Part shown: positions 52,373 to 63,063 of the stretch, one piece after another | Layout of the letters: the number at the start of each line of letters is the position of its first letter | Position numbering within the stretch: position 1 is the stretch's first letter | DNA from: Stenotrophomonas rhizophila | GTDB taxonomy: Bacteria; Pseudomonadota; Gammaproteobacteria; Xanthomonadales; Xanthomonadaceae | Direction of reading: 5' to 3' | DNA: 64,000 nt | Assembly: GCF_007667275.1 (NCBI RefSeq) | Contig: NZ_VDQT01000004.1 | Span: 1-64,000 of the forward strand | The notes under the pieces: generated by a model | The model's input: the letters and a program-made list of their open reading frames with translations, nothing else | Told to the model about the DNA's origin: nothing | Databases searched by the model: none | Made by a program: the position numbers and the translations under genes

Positions 52373-52400
52373 TCTATAGACCTACCCCGGGGCGCGTCAA
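52373..52400 (-). promoter_or_regulatory. Promoter of rpmH-rnpA-yidC
   Basis: On the minus strand: -35 TTGACG (52395-52400), 16-bp spacer, -10 TATAGA (52373-52378), about 40 bases before the rpmH ATG. Same -35 and spacing as the promoters at the window's left edge, as expected for a growth-linked ribosomal operon. Confidence 0.7.
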
Positions 52401-52440
52401 GCCTGTGTCACTACGGGATTTCATCGGCCTGTGCAATAGC

Positions 52441-52461
52441 TGTGGATCATTTTGTGAATAA
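52441..52461 (+). promoter_or_regulatory. Two near-consensus DnaA boxes upstream of dnaA
   Basis: TGTGGATCA (52441-52449) and TGTGAATAA (52453-52461) each differ from TGTGGATAA at one base and point the same way. They lie in the 252-bp rpmH-dnaA gap, 125-145 bases before the dnaA start, a good position for DnaA autoregulation. Confidence 0.65.
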
Positions 52462-52585
52462 CTTCGGGACAAGCATTCCCGGACCCCGGCGACGGTGGTA
52501 GTCTGCGCCATCCATTCTTTCCCCTTCCGGCCTGCGCCGTGGCGGTTTTTCACGCCTTTGCGCCGGCCCCAGACGATTATTGCCG

Positions 52586-53920
52586 ATGGATGCCTGGTCC
52601 CGTTGTCTCGAACGCCTTGAGGCGGAGTTCCCGCCCGAAGATGTTCACACCTGGTTGAAGCCGCTGCAGGCCGATCTGCGCGCGGACAGCCTGGTGCTGT
52701 ATGCGCCAAATGCCTTCATCGTCGACCAGGTCCGTGCCCTGTACCTGGCCCGGATCAAGGAACTGCTGGCGCATTTCGCCGGGTTTGGCGACGTTTTTCT
52801 TGAAATCGGCTCGCGTCCGCGGGCCGTGGAGGCGCAGATCGCGCCGGTTTCGGCCAGCTCGGCGCCTGCCGCCGTGGTCGAACCGCTGGTGCCGTTCGCC
52901 GGCAACCTGGATTCGCACTACACCTTCACCAACTTCGTCGAAGGCCGCAGCAACCAGCTGGGCCTGGCCGCGGCGTTCCAGGCGGCGCAGAAACCGGGCG
53001 ACCGTGCGCACAACCCGCTGCTGTTGTACGGCGGGACCGGCCTGGGCAAGACCCACCTGATGTTCGCCGCCGGCAACGCCATGCGCCAGGCCAACCCGGC
53101 CGCCAAGGTGCTGTACCTGCGCTCGGAACAGTTCTTCAGCGCCATGATCCGTGCGTTGCAGGAAAAGACCATGGATCAGTTCAAGCGCCAGTTCCAGCAG
53201 GTCGACGCGCTGCTGATCGACGATATCCAGTTCTTCGCCGGCAAGGATCGGACCCAGGAAGAGTTCTTCCACACGTTCAACGCCCTGTTCGACGGCAAGC
53301 AGCAGATCATCCTGACCTGCGACCGGTACCCGCGCGAAGTCGAAGGCCTGGAAGCGCGCCTGAAGTCGCGACTGGCCTGGGGCCTATCGGTAGCGATCGA
53401 GCCGCCTGACTTCGAGACCCGCGCGGCGATCGTTCTGGCCAAGGCCCGCGAACGTGGCACCGAGATTCCCGACGATGTGGCGTTTCTGATTGCCAAGAAG
53501 ATGCGCTCCAATGTCCGCGACCTCGAAGGTGCGCTCAATACCCTGACCGCCCGCGCCAATTTCACCGGCCGCGCGATCACCACCGACTTCGCCCAGGAAA
53601 CCCTGCGCGACCTGCTGCGCGCCCAGCAACAGGCGATCAGCATTCCCAACATCCAGAAGACCGTGGCCGACTACTACGGGCTGCAGATCAAGGATCTGCT
53701 GTCCAAGCGCCGGACCCGCTCGCTGGCTCGTCCGCGACAGGTCGCCATGGCCCTGACCAAGGAACTGACCGAGCACAGCCTGCCGGAAATCGGCGATGCC
53801 TTTGCCGGTCGCGACCACACCACGGTGCTGCATGCGTGTCGGCAGATCCGGACGCTGATGGAGACCGACGGCAAGCTGCGGGAAGACTGGGACAAGCTGA
53901 TCCGGAAGTTGAGCGAATGA
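52586..53920 (+). CDS. dnaA: Chromosomal replication initiator DnaA
   Basis: The 444-residue protein has domain I ([12 protein letters not shown] to about 85), a short linker, an AAA+ domain with Walker [14 protein letters not shown] at about 150-162 and [12 protein letters not shown] for Walker B, and domain IV with the DnaA signature [19 protein letters not shown] near 405-423. DnaA binds DnaA boxes and melts the origin. I chose ATG 52586; the in-frame TTG at 52580 adds two residues. It begins the rightward dnaA-dnaN-recF-gyrB block. Confidence 0.97.
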   Translation: MDAWSRCLERLEAEFPPEDVHTWLKPLQADLRADSLVLYAPNAFIVDQVRALYLARIKELLAHFAGFGDVFLEIGSRPRAVEAQIAPVSASSAPAAVVEPLVPFAGNLDSHYTFTNFVEGRSNQLGLAAAFQAAQKPGDRAHNPLLLYGGTGLGKTHLMFAAGNAMRQANPAAKVLYLRSEQFFSAMIRALQEKTMDQFKRQFQQVDALLIDDIQFFAGKDRTQEEFFHTFNALFDGKQQIILTCDRYPREVEGLEARLKSRLAWGLSVAIEPPDFETRAAIVLAKARERGTEIPDDVAFLIAKKMRSNVRDLEGALNTLTARANFTGRAITTDFAQETLRDLLRAQQQAISIPNIQKTVADYYGLQIKDLLSKRRTRSLARPRQVAMALTKELTEHSLPEIGDAFAGRDHTTVLHACRQIRTLMETDGKLREDWDKLIRKLSE

Positions 53921-54196
53921 TGCATGCACGCCACCCGCGCGTCATCGCATAAAACGGTGCAAAATCCGGGTGTAAGCGAGGGACATGCTGTGGATAAAAA
54001 ACCCGTTTGAGTTGGCGGGATTTTTATCCACAGGCTTCCCCACCCCTTGGGGGGTAGTAGTACAGAGGGTTTCGAGGCCATAAAGGCCTTTATTTACAAA
54101 GACTTAGCTGAGTTTTTCAGCGATTCTGGCACTACCATCACCACCAAGCTTTTGATTTATTCCACATTTTTTTAAAGCATAGGGGCACGGAACCAC
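53921..54196. other. oriC: Probable oriC core: dnaA-dnaN intergenic region
   Basis: The 276-bp gap has two perfect DnaA boxes in inverted orientation: TGTGGATAA (53989-53997) and TTATCCACA (54024-54032). They sit at the ends of an 18-bp inverted repeat with one mismatch (53988-54033). A CCCCTTGGGG block and a perfect 14-bp palindrome (ATAAAGGCCTTTAT, 54080-54093) follow. A very AT-rich stretch (about 54150-54180) just before dnaN is a plausible unwinding element. Origin activity is inferred from these features and gene order. Confidence 0.7.
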
Positions 54197-55297
54197 ATGC
54201 GTTTCACACTGCAGCGCGAAGCCTTTCTCAAGCCGTTGGCACAAGTCGTCAACGTGGTCGAACGCCGCCAGACCTTGCCGGTTCTGGCTAATTTCCTGGT
54301 CCAGGTCCAGAACGGCCAGCTGTCGCTGACCGGTACCGACCTGGAAGTGGAGATGGTGTCGCGGATCGCGGTGGAAGATGCCCAGGACGGCGAGACCACC
54401 ATCCCGGCACGCAAGCTGTTCGAGATCATCCGCGCCCTGCCCGATGGCAGCCGGATCACCGTCTCGCAGAGCGGCGACAAGATCACTGTCCAGGCAGGCC
54501 GCAGCCGCTTCACCCTGGCTACCCTGCCCGCCAACGACTTCCCGTCGGTGGACGAGGTTGAAGCCACCGAGCGCGTAGCGATCGGCGAAGCGACCTTGAA
54601 GGAGCTGATCGAACGCACCGCGTTCGCGATGGCCCAGCAGGACGTGCGCTACTACCTCAACGGCCTGTTGTTCGACCTGCGCGGCGATGCGCTTCGCACC
54701 GTGGCGACCGACGGCCACCGACTGGCGCTGTGCGAAACCGACCTGGAAAAGGCCAGTGGCGCGAAGCGTCAGATCATCGTGCCGCGCAAGGGCGTGACCG
54801 AGCTGCAGCGTCTGCTGGAAAGCGGTGATCGCGAGATCGAGCTGGAAGTCGGCCGCAGCCACGTGCGCGTCAAGCGCGACGATGTGACCTTCACCTCCAA
54901 GCTGATCGACGGTCGCTTCCCGGACTACGAAGCGGTCATCCCGATCGGCGCCGACCGCGAAGTGAAGGTGGATCGCGAAGCGCTGCGTGCATCGCTGCAG
55001 CGCGCCGCGATCCTGTCCAACGAGAAGTACCGCGGTATCCGCGTGGAAGTCTCACCGGGCAACCTGAAGATCAGCGCGCACAACCCTGAGCAGGAAGAAG
55101 CCCAGGAAGAGATCGAAGCGGATACCACCGTGAGCGATCTGGCCATCGGCTTCAACGTGAACTACCTGCTGGATGCCCTCTCGGCGCTGCGCGACGAACA
55201 CGTCGTCATCCAGCTGCGTGATTCCAACTCCTCGGCGCTGGTTCGCGAAGCCAGCAGCGAGAAGTCGCGCCACGTGGTCATGCCGCTGCGCCTCTGA
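54197..55297 (+). CDS. dnaN: DNA polymerase III beta sliding clamp
   Basis: The 366-residue clamp begins MRFTLQREAFLKPLAQVVNVVERRQTLPVLANFLV and shows the three repeated domains, with LNGLLFDLRGDALRTVATDGHRLALCE in the middle and the C-terminal SALVREASSEKSRHVVMPLRL. Two rings of clamp tether polymerase III to DNA. The spacer between clamp and initiator genes is the probable origin. A terminator and a parS site lie just after its stop. Confidence 0.96.
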   Translation: MRFTLQREAFLKPLAQVVNVVERRQTLPVLANFLVQVQNGQLSLTGTDLEVEMVSRIAVEDAQDGETTIPARKLFEIIRALPDGSRITVSQSGDKITVQAGRSRFTLATLPANDFPSVDEVEATERVAIGEATLKELIERTAFAMAQQDVRYYLNGLLFDLRGDALRTVATDGHRLALCETDLEKASGAKRQIIVPRKGVTELQRLLESGDREIELEVGRSHVRVKRDDVTFTSKLIDGRFPDYEAVIPIGADREVKVDREALRASLQRAAILSNEKYRGIRVEVSPGNLKISAHNPEQEEAQEEIEADTTVSDLAIGFNVNYLLDALSALRDEHVVIQLRDSNSSALVREASSEKSRHVVMPLRL

Positions 55298-55300
55298 CCT

Positions 55301-55314
55301 GTTCCACGTGGAAC
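55301..55314. promoter_or_regulatory. parS: parS site (perfect)
   Basis: GTTCCACGTGGAAC, a perfect 14-bp palindrome identical to the Pseudomonas-type parS core bound by ParB. It begins three bases after the dnaN stop codon. Confidence 0.85.
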
Positions 55315-55320
55315 AGCGTC

Positions 55321-55352
55321 AAAAAGAACCCGGCCTGGCGCCGGGTTTTTTT
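55321..55352 (+). terminator. Rho-independent terminator after dnaN
   Basis: CCCGGC (55329-55334) pairs with GCCGGG (55340-55345) and is followed by seven T. An A-run precedes the stem, so it may act both ways. It should separate dnaN from recF transcription. Confidence 0.88.
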
Positions 55353-55363
55353 ATTTCCAGGAC

Positions 55364-55377
55364 GTTCCACGTGGAGC
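55364..55377. promoter_or_regulatory. parS: parS-like site (one mismatch)
   Basis: GTTCCACGTGGAGC differs from the perfect site at one position. It lies 63 bp from the first site, just after the dnaN terminator. Confidence 0.65.
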
Positions 55378-55387
55378 AACGGACCCC

Positions 55388-55531
55388 GTAGAGCCACGCC
55401 CTGCGTGGCTGCTCTCGCACAGGATTCCGCAGCAACCGTCGATGCCTGCAGCGTGCCAGCCAAGCGACTACCGATGTGGTCGACGACGATCCAGATCTGC
55501 GTTGATTCAGCCACGCAGGGCGTGGCTCTAC
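55388..55531. repeat. Inverted SMAG pair in dnaN-recF gap
   Basis: A plus-strand SMAG (55388-55410, head GTAGAGCCACGCC) and an exact reverse complement (55509-55531) are separated by 98 bp. The 23-bp arms could form a large stem-loop enclosing the spacer. Confidence 0.82.
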
Positions 55532-55745
55532 GCTGGGCAATCCAGCCTCGTCTGGATTCACTCATGACCTCAGCTTCAGCACCCTGGTCTACAGCTCTAT
55601 GCTTCTAAAAACTGTATATAAATCTAAAGCTAGGTGGTGGTGGTAGAGCCAGATTTGGTTGAAAAGTACCTTATCCATTTGATTTCAAAAGCTTTATTAG
55701 GTCCGAAACCCCCTGTAAAAAGGCCCCTGGGGGTGGGGGTTAGCC

Positions 55746-55836
55746 TGTGGATATGTTTTCAGGGTCTTCTGGGGGCTTTTTTATCCACAGCCTGCCCAGC
55801 ACTTGTGCATAAGTCATACAGAGCGGCTGTGGGTAA
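55746..55836. promoter_or_regulatory. Second DnaA-box cluster, dnaN-recF region
   Basis: TGTGGATAT (55746-55754, one mismatch), TTATCCACA (55781-55789, perfect, inverted), TGTGCATAA (55804-55812, one mismatch) and TGTGGGTAA (55828-55836, one mismatch). The first two are inverted with 26 bp between, the same geometry as the dnaA-dnaN pair. T-rich sequence precedes the perfect box in both places. Confidence 0.7.
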
Positions 55837-56086
55837 CTCTGCCTGCACAGCCGCGCATGTTTCACGATCTGTGGAACCTGGCACACACATGCCGCGCAGA
55901 TTTCATGAATCCGCGCCCCCTTCGCCGAGAAGACCCCCGCAGCCTGGTCTGAAAACCCTCAAATTCCTTGAAATCTGCAAGGCACAGGCCCTGCTCGTCT
56001 GATGGATTTCAAAGAATTCAGGGGGTAGGCGGAGAGTGCAGGAACGCGATACCGCACCGACCTGCAGCAGGTGAAGGCAGAACCCC

Positions 56087-56109
56087 AGCCACGCAGGGCG
56101 TGGCTCTAC
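56087..56109 (-). repeat. SMAG/REP hairpin in the recF leader
   Basis: The minus-strand copy begins GTAGAGCCACGCCC. It ends ten bases before the recF ATG, leaving room only for the GGCGGG ribosome site. Confidence 0.82.
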
Positions 56110-56118
56110 AATGGCGGG

Positions 56119-57216
56119 ATGCATATTCGCCGCCTTTCCCTCCACAACGTCCGTCGTTTTGACAACGTGGAACTTGCTCCGCAGCCGGGCATCAATCTGA
56201 TCACGGGCGACAACGGTGCCGGTAAGACCAGCCTGCTGGAAGCGCTGCATGTGATGGCCTACGGACGCAGTTTCCGCGGGCGGGTCCGCGACGGCCTTGT
56301 GCGGCAAGGGTTTGAGGCACTCGAGGTGTTCGTCGAATGGGACGAGCAGCGCGCATTGTCTGAAGCTACTACTCGACGCAAGGCGGGGTTGCGACACAGC
56401 GGCCAGGACTGGAAGGGCCGGTTGGATGGCGAAGACGTGGCGCAGCTCGGCAACCTCTGCGCGGCGCTGGCGGTGGTGAGCTTCGAACCCGGTAGCCACG
56501 CCCTGGTCAGCGGAGGGGGGGAGCCCCGCCGACGCTTCCTCGACTGGGGCTTGTTCCACGTGGAACCAGACTTCCTCGCGCTTTGGCGTCGCTATTCGAG
56601 GGCATTGAAGCAGCGCAACGCCCTGCTCAAGCAAGGCGGCCATTCCCACGCCTTGGACGCGTGGGATCGGGAGCTCGCCGAGGCAGGCGAGCCGCTCACC
56701 AGCCGCCGCCAACACTACCTGGACCGGTTGCAGGACAGGGCGATACAGCTTGCGCAGGAACTGGCCCCGAACCTTGAGATCCAGTCGCTCTCGCTCAGCC
56801 CGGGCTGGCGGAAGCAGGATGTTTCACTGTCCGATGCGTTGCTGCTGGCCCGCGAGCGTGACCGGTTGGCGGGGTATACCTCGGTAGGCCCGCACCGGGC
56901 CGACTGGAGCGTGGGCTTCGCCACCATTCCGGGTCGTGATGCGCTCTCGCGCGGCCAGGCCAAGCTTACTGCCCTCACCTGTCTGCTCGCGCAGGCGGAG
57001 GACTACGCGGAACAGCGGGGCGAATGGCCGGTGATCGCGCTGGACGACATCGCCTCGGAGCTCGACCGGACCCACCAGGCACGGGTGCTGGACCGCCTGC
57101 GAACAGGCCCGGCACAGATATTCATCACCGCTACCGAGACCCCGGCGGCACTCGAAGGCCGCACCGACATCACCCGGTTCCACGTGGAACATGGGCAGGT
57201 TCAGGCTATGCCATAG
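56119..57216 (+). CDS. recF: DNA replication and repair protein RecF
   Basis: The 365-residue SMC-like ATPase begins MHIRRLSLHNVRRFDNVEL and has Walker A GDNGAGKTSLLEA at about 32-44, a signature LSRGQAKLTALTCLLA and Walker B VIALDDIASELD. RecF loads RecA at single-strand gaps with RecO and RecR. I chose ATG 56119; the frame upstream runs through a SMAG. Two perfect parS sites lie inside the coding sequence, in FHVEPDF and at the end in FHVEHGQ. Both FHVE stretches are encoded by the parS core. Confidence 0.94.
   Translation: MHIRRLSLHNVRRFDNVELAPQPGINLITGDNGAGKTSLLEALHVMAYGRSFRGRVRDGLVRQGFEALEVFVEWDEQRALSEATTRRKAGLRHSGQDWKGRLDGEDVAQLGNLCAALAVVSFEPGSHALVSGGGEPRRRFLDWGLFHVEPDFLALWRRYSRALKQRNALLKQGGHSHALDAWDRELAEAGEPLTSRRQHYLDRLQDRAIQLAQELAPNLEIQSLSLSPGWRKQDVSLSDALLLARERDRLAGYTSVGPHRADWSVGFATIPGRDALSRGQAKLTALTCLLAQAEDYAEQRGEWPVIALDDIASELDRTHQARVLDRLRTGPAQIFITATETPAALEGRTDITRFHVEHGQVQAMP
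56553..56566. promoter_or_regulatory. parS: parS site inside recF (perfect)
   Basis: GTTCCACGTGGAAC, coding for the FHVE of RecF's GLFHVEPD. Identical to the site after dnaN. Confidence 0.8.
57177..57190. promoter_or_regulatory. parS: parS site at the 3' end of recF (perfect)
   Basis: GTTCCACGTGGAAC, nine codons before the recF stop, coding RFHVEHG. Third perfect copy within 1.9 kb. Confidence 0.8.
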
Positions 57217-57234
57217 TGGGGCCAGGGGCAGTAG

Positions 57235-59787
<2,553 letters not shown>

Positions 59788-59860
59788 CACAATCGGCTCA
59801 GGGCCGGCCGGTTGCGACCTGCAACCGGCCCGGCCGCCGCCTCTTGCTGCCAGGAACCCG

Positions 59861-60700
59861 ATGTCCGCTACCGCCCCGGCGTCCACGACGCCTCCGCTGC
59901 CTCCCGCCCTGCCGAAGGCGCCCCAACGGAAGCCTGGATCCCCGATCGCGGGGTTCCTGATCGATCTCGGTATCGCCACCCTCACCCTGCTCGGGCTCAG
60001 CATGGCCAGCGGCCTGCTCTGGGGCATGTACCGCGCGGTGATCGTGGTGCGCGAAACCGGCGTACAACCGGCCGAAGCATTGGCGCAGCAGGTCGGCCAA
60101 CCCGGCGCACTCGCGCAGATCCTGATGGCCCTGTTCGCCACCGGCGGCGCGGCGGTGTTCCTGTGTTTCCTGCGCCGGCGCGCCGACGCCAGCGAACGCA
60201 GCGCCTCGTGGCAGGCTGCACGGCGACCGTCCACCTGGGGCTGGACCCTGCTGGTGGCGGCCGCGGTGGTGATCGGCAGCAACGGCATCGCCTGGCTGGC
60301 CCGGCAGGCCGGGATCGAACCGGTGCCCACCAACCTGGCGCTGATGGAACAGGCCTTGGCACGCTTCCCCTGGTTCCTGGCCCTGTTCGCCATCGTGCTG
60401 GCCCCGGCCTATGAAGAACTGCTGTTCCGCCGCGTGCTGTTCGGGCGCCTGTGGCAGGCCGGTCGACCCTGGCTGGGCATGCTGCTCAGCAGTCTGGCGT
60501 TCGCGCTGGTCCACGAAGTGCCGGGCACCAGCGAGAACGGTCCGTGGGAGATCGCCCAGCTGTGGCTGGTCTACGGCGGCATGGGCGCGGCGTTCGCCTG
60601 GTTGTACCAGCGCACCGGCACCCTGTGGGCGCCGATCGTCGCGCACGCACTGAACAACGCCATCGCGCTGGCGGCCCTGGTTTTCCTGGGGCTGCACTGA
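59861..60700 (+). CDS. CPBP-family intramembrane metalloprotease
   Basis: The 279-residue protein has a Pro/Ala-rich cytosolic N-terminus (about 1-30), about six to eight membrane helices, and the CPBP (CAAX protease/bacteriocin-processing) motifs YEELLFRRVLFGRL at about 186-199, FALVHEVPG and HALNNAIAL. These carry the glutamate and histidine ligands. Such proteins are glutamic or metal-dependent membrane proteases. Substrate unknown. It follows gyrB by 73 bp. Confidence 0.87.
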   Translation: MSATAPASTTPPLPPALPKAPQRKPGSPIAGFLIDLGIATLTLLGLSMASGLLWGMYRAVIVVRETGVQPAEALAQQVGQPGALAQILMALFATGGAAVFLCFLRRRADASERSASWQAARRPSTWGWTLLVAAAVVIGSNGIAWLARQAGIEPVPTNLALMEQALARFPWFLALFAIVLAPAYEELLFRRVLFGRLWQAGRPWLGMLLSSLAFALVHEVPGTSENGPWEIAQLWLVYGGMGAAFAWLYQRTGTLWAPIVAHALNNAIALAALVFLGLH

Positions 60701-60750
60701 GTGTTTGCCGGCTTGACGAAACCTTACGTCCGTTCGGCCAAACTGCTGAC

Positions 60751-61578
60751 ATGAACACGGGAGTCCCCGCCTTGAAACCCTTGCTGCTCGGACTTGTCAT
60801 CACCCTGATGGTCAGTGCCTGCGCCACCACCACCTCGCCCACCGGGCGGCGCCAGATGGTGGGCGGCGTGTCGCAGGCCGAACTGGACCAGCTGGGCGCG
60901 AAGGCGTTCGCCGAAACCAGGCAGAAAGAAAAAATCAGCACCGACGGGCGCCAGAACGGGTACGTGCACTGCGTGGTCAACGCGTTGGTCGCGCAGTTGC
61001 CTTCTCAGTACCGTGGCGTACGGTGGGAAACGGCGGTATTCGTCGACCCCGAACCGAATGCCTTCGCGCTGCCCGGCGGCAAGGTCGGCGTCAACACCGG
61101 CATCTTCACCGTCGCCAAAAACCAGGACCAGCTGGCCGCAGTGATCGGCCATGAGATCGGCCATGTCATCTCCCGCCACCACGAAGAACGGCTCACCCGC
61201 CAGATGGGCGCGCAGACCGGTCTGGCCGTGCTTGGCGCGCTCGCCGGCGCGGCTTACGGCGACGGTGCAGCCAGTACGGTGAACCAGCTCGGCGGCGCCG
61301 GTGCCCAGGCCGCCTTCCTGCTGCCCGGCTCGCGCACCCAGGAAAGCGAGGCCGACGTGGTCGGCCAGCGCCTGATGGCCGAGGCAGGGTTCGACCCGGC
61401 CCAGGCGGTCAACCTGTGGCAGAACATGATGGCCGCCAGTGCCGGGCGCTCGCCGCAATGGTTGTCCACCCACCCTGATCCAGCGAATCGCATCCGCGAG
61501 CTGCAGCGCGACGCGCCGTCGCTGAGCGGTGTTTTCCAGCAGGCCCAGGCCTCAGGGCGGCGCCCGAAGTGCGGCTGA
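60751..61578 (+). CDS. M48-family metalloprotease lipoprotein
   Basis: The 275-residue lipoprotein has a signal peptide and lipobox MVSAC (about Cys26), zinc motif GHEIGHVISRHHEER (HExxH) at about 131-145, and the third ligand in TQESEADVVGQRLM. It resembles LoiP/YggG or the protease half of BepA, which degrade misassembled outer-membrane proteins. It lacks a TPR domain. It probably faces the periplasm from the inner leaflet of the outer membrane. It lies 50 bp after the CPBP gene. Confidence 0.9.
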   Translation: MNTGVPALKPLLLGLVITLMVSACATTTSPTGRRQMVGGVSQAELDQLGAKAFAETRQKEKISTDGRQNGYVHCVVNALVAQLPSQYRGVRWETAVFVDPEPNAFALPGGKVGVNTGIFTVAKNQDQLAAVIGHEIGHVISRHHEERLTRQMGAQTGLAVLGALAGAAYGDGAASTVNQLGGAGAQAAFLLPGSRTQESEADVVGQRLMAEAGFDPAQAVNLWQNMMAASAGRSPQWLSTHPDPANRIRELQRDAPSLSGVFQQAQASGRRPKCG

Positions 61579-61589
61579 TTCGACTAAAG

Positions 61590-61608
61590 GATGCTGTGCT
61601 GCAGCATC
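61590..61608 (+). terminator. Stem-loop after the M48 protease gene
   Basis: GATGCTG (61590-61596) and CAGCATC (61602-61608) pair around TGCTG, twelve bases after the M48 gene stop codon. No T-run follows, so a simple rho-independent terminator is uncertain. Confidence 0.4.
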
Positions 61609-61710
61609 GGAAACGATTTCTCACGTCAGCGGTTTCTGATACGTTTGGCGGCTCAGATTTTTCTGACAGTCCGATTTGATGCCGCCACGGCGGTTTGACC
61701 GAGGTGAAAG

Positions 61711-62919
61711 ATGATTTTCAGCAACCACAAGCAAGCCGTGCTTACCGTCCTCATCGCGACCGCCCTCGGTGGCGCCGTGGTCACTGACGCCGTCGCCCAG
61801 TCCCGTTCTTCCGACCGCAGCGGCAGCGAACGCCGTGGTGGCAAGAAGGACGAAGCCAAGGCGGAAGCGCTGTACCCCCAGGCGACCCGCCAAGAGCCGA
61901 GCGCCAAGTCCTCGCCGAAGCTGGGCAAGCAGCTGCAGAAACTGATTGACAGCTACAACGACCAGAAGTTCCCGGAGACGCTGGCTTCGGCCAATGAAAT
62001 CCTGGCCAACAGCGCTGCCAATGCCTACGACAAGTCGCTGGCTGCGCAGCTCGCCTCGCAGGCCGCGTACCAGACTGATGACACCGCTGCGGCCAAGAAG
62101 TACCTGCAGCAGGTGCTGGAATTCAACGGCCTGGACAACAACGGCCACTTCCAGTCGATGCTGATGCTCGGCCAGCTGCAGATCCAGGACGACGAAACCG
62201 CGGCTGGCCTGGCCACGCTGGACAAGTATTTCGCCGAATCCAAGTCGACCAAGCCGGAAGAGCTGATCATCAAGGGCCAGGCCCTGTACCAGCTTGAGCG
62301 TTACCAGGAAGCCATTCCGGTGATCAAGGCCGCCATCGCCGGCAGCGACGCGCCGAAGGACAGCTGGAACCAGCTGCTGATGGGCGCCATGGCCGAAGCC
62401 GGCCAGACCGGTGAAGCGGTCAAGGAAGCCGAAGCACTGGCCGCCAAGAACCCGAGCGACAAGAAGGCCCAGATGAACCTGGCCAGCATGTACCTGCAGG
62501 CCGACCAGATGGACAAGGCCGCGACGGTGATGGACAAACTGGTTGCCGCCGGCCAGCTGACCGACGAGCGCGAGTACAAGCAGGCCTATTCGATCTACGC
62601 CAACGCCGAGAACAACGAACAGAAAGTCATCTCGGTGATCAACGACGGCCTGCAGAAGGGCGTCCTGAAGCCGGATTACCAGGTTTACCTGGCCCTGGCG
62701 CAGGCGTACTACTACTCCGAGCCGCAGCAGGTGGAGAAGGCGATCGACGCGTGGCAGAAGGCTGCCCCGCTTTCCAAGGACGGTGAAACCTACTTGAATC
62801 TGGCACGCGTCTTGCATTCTGAAGGCCGTGTTCCGGAAGCCAAGGCGGCTGCCCAGCAGGCGTTGGCCAAGGGTGTGAAGAACCAGGCAGATGCCAAGAA
62901 AATCATCAACCTGAAGTAA
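61711..62919 (+). CDS. Exported tetratricopeptide-repeat protein upstream of tonB
   Basis: The 402-residue protein has a signal peptide (to about VAQS, residue 30), a charged linker (SGSERRGGKKDEAKAE), and then about seven helical TPR-like repeats, for example FPETLASANEILANS, YQEAIPVIKAAIAG and VPEAKAAAQQALAKGV. TPR proteins bind peptides or build complexes. Its place next to tonB-exbB suggests a periplasmic role in TonB-dependent uptake, which is inference. It has an AGGTG ribosome site seven bases before ATG. Confidence 0.82.
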   Translation: MIFSNHKQAVLTVLIATALGGAVVTDAVAQSRSSDRSGSERRGGKKDEAKAEALYPQATRQEPSAKSSPKLGKQLQKLIDSYNDQKFPETLASANEILANSAANAYDKSLAAQLASQAAYQTDDTAAAKKYLQQVLEFNGLDNNGHFQSMLMLGQLQIQDDETAAGLATLDKYFAESKSTKPEELIIKGQALYQLERYQEAIPVIKAAIAGSDAPKDSWNQLLMGAMAEAGQTGEAVKEAEALAAKNPSDKKAQMNLASMYLQADQMDKAATVMDKLVAAGQLTDEREYKQAYSIYANAENNEQKVISVINDGLQKGVLKPDYQVYLALAQAYYYSEPQQVEKAIDAWQKAAPLSKDGETYLNLARVLHSEGRVPEAKAAAQQALAKGVKNQADAKKIINLK

Positions 62920-62937
62920 GTAGGAATAACGCCTGAA

Positions 62938-62965
62938 TGCCTGCGCCAGTGATGCGCAGGCGCTC
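62938..62965. other. Hairpin in the TPR-tonB gap
   Basis: TGCCTGCGC and GCGCAGGCG pair around CAGTGAT in the 129-bp gap before tonB. It lacks a U-run, so it might be an mRNA stabiliser or an attenuator-like element rather than a terminator. A smaller GGTGTCATGCACC hairpin follows. Confidence 0.4.
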
Positions 62966-63063
62966 AGGATTGGTATAAGCTTGGAGGTTCCTGCGGTGTC
63001 ATGCACCGCTGATCATGGGTCCCGGTCCCCGGGTACCCGGCCCCACTAATGAGCTCTTGGCGC

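Larger units (their letters stand above)
55298..56118. other. Long dnaN-recF intergenic region: parS, terminator, SMAGs and second DnaA-box cluster
   Basis: This 821-bp stretch has no credible gene; the short open frames in it are not gene-like. In order it holds a parS site and a terminator, a parS-like site, an inverted SMAG pair, an AT-rich stretch (about 55595-55700) and a four-box DnaA cluster (55746-55836). About 230 bases follow with nothing I can name, then a SMAG touching the recF leader. Its size and content suggest part of the replication origin and partition region. Confidence 0.75.

Noticed and set aside
54155..54168. TTATTCCACA as another DnaA box before dnaN
   Set aside because: It has an inserted base relative to the 9-mer, so spacing is wrong for DnaA; treated only as part of the AT-rich stretch.
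55859..55876. TTTCACGATCTGTGGAAC as a fifth parS
   Set aside because: Only the outer halves resemble parS; the CACGTG centre is missing.
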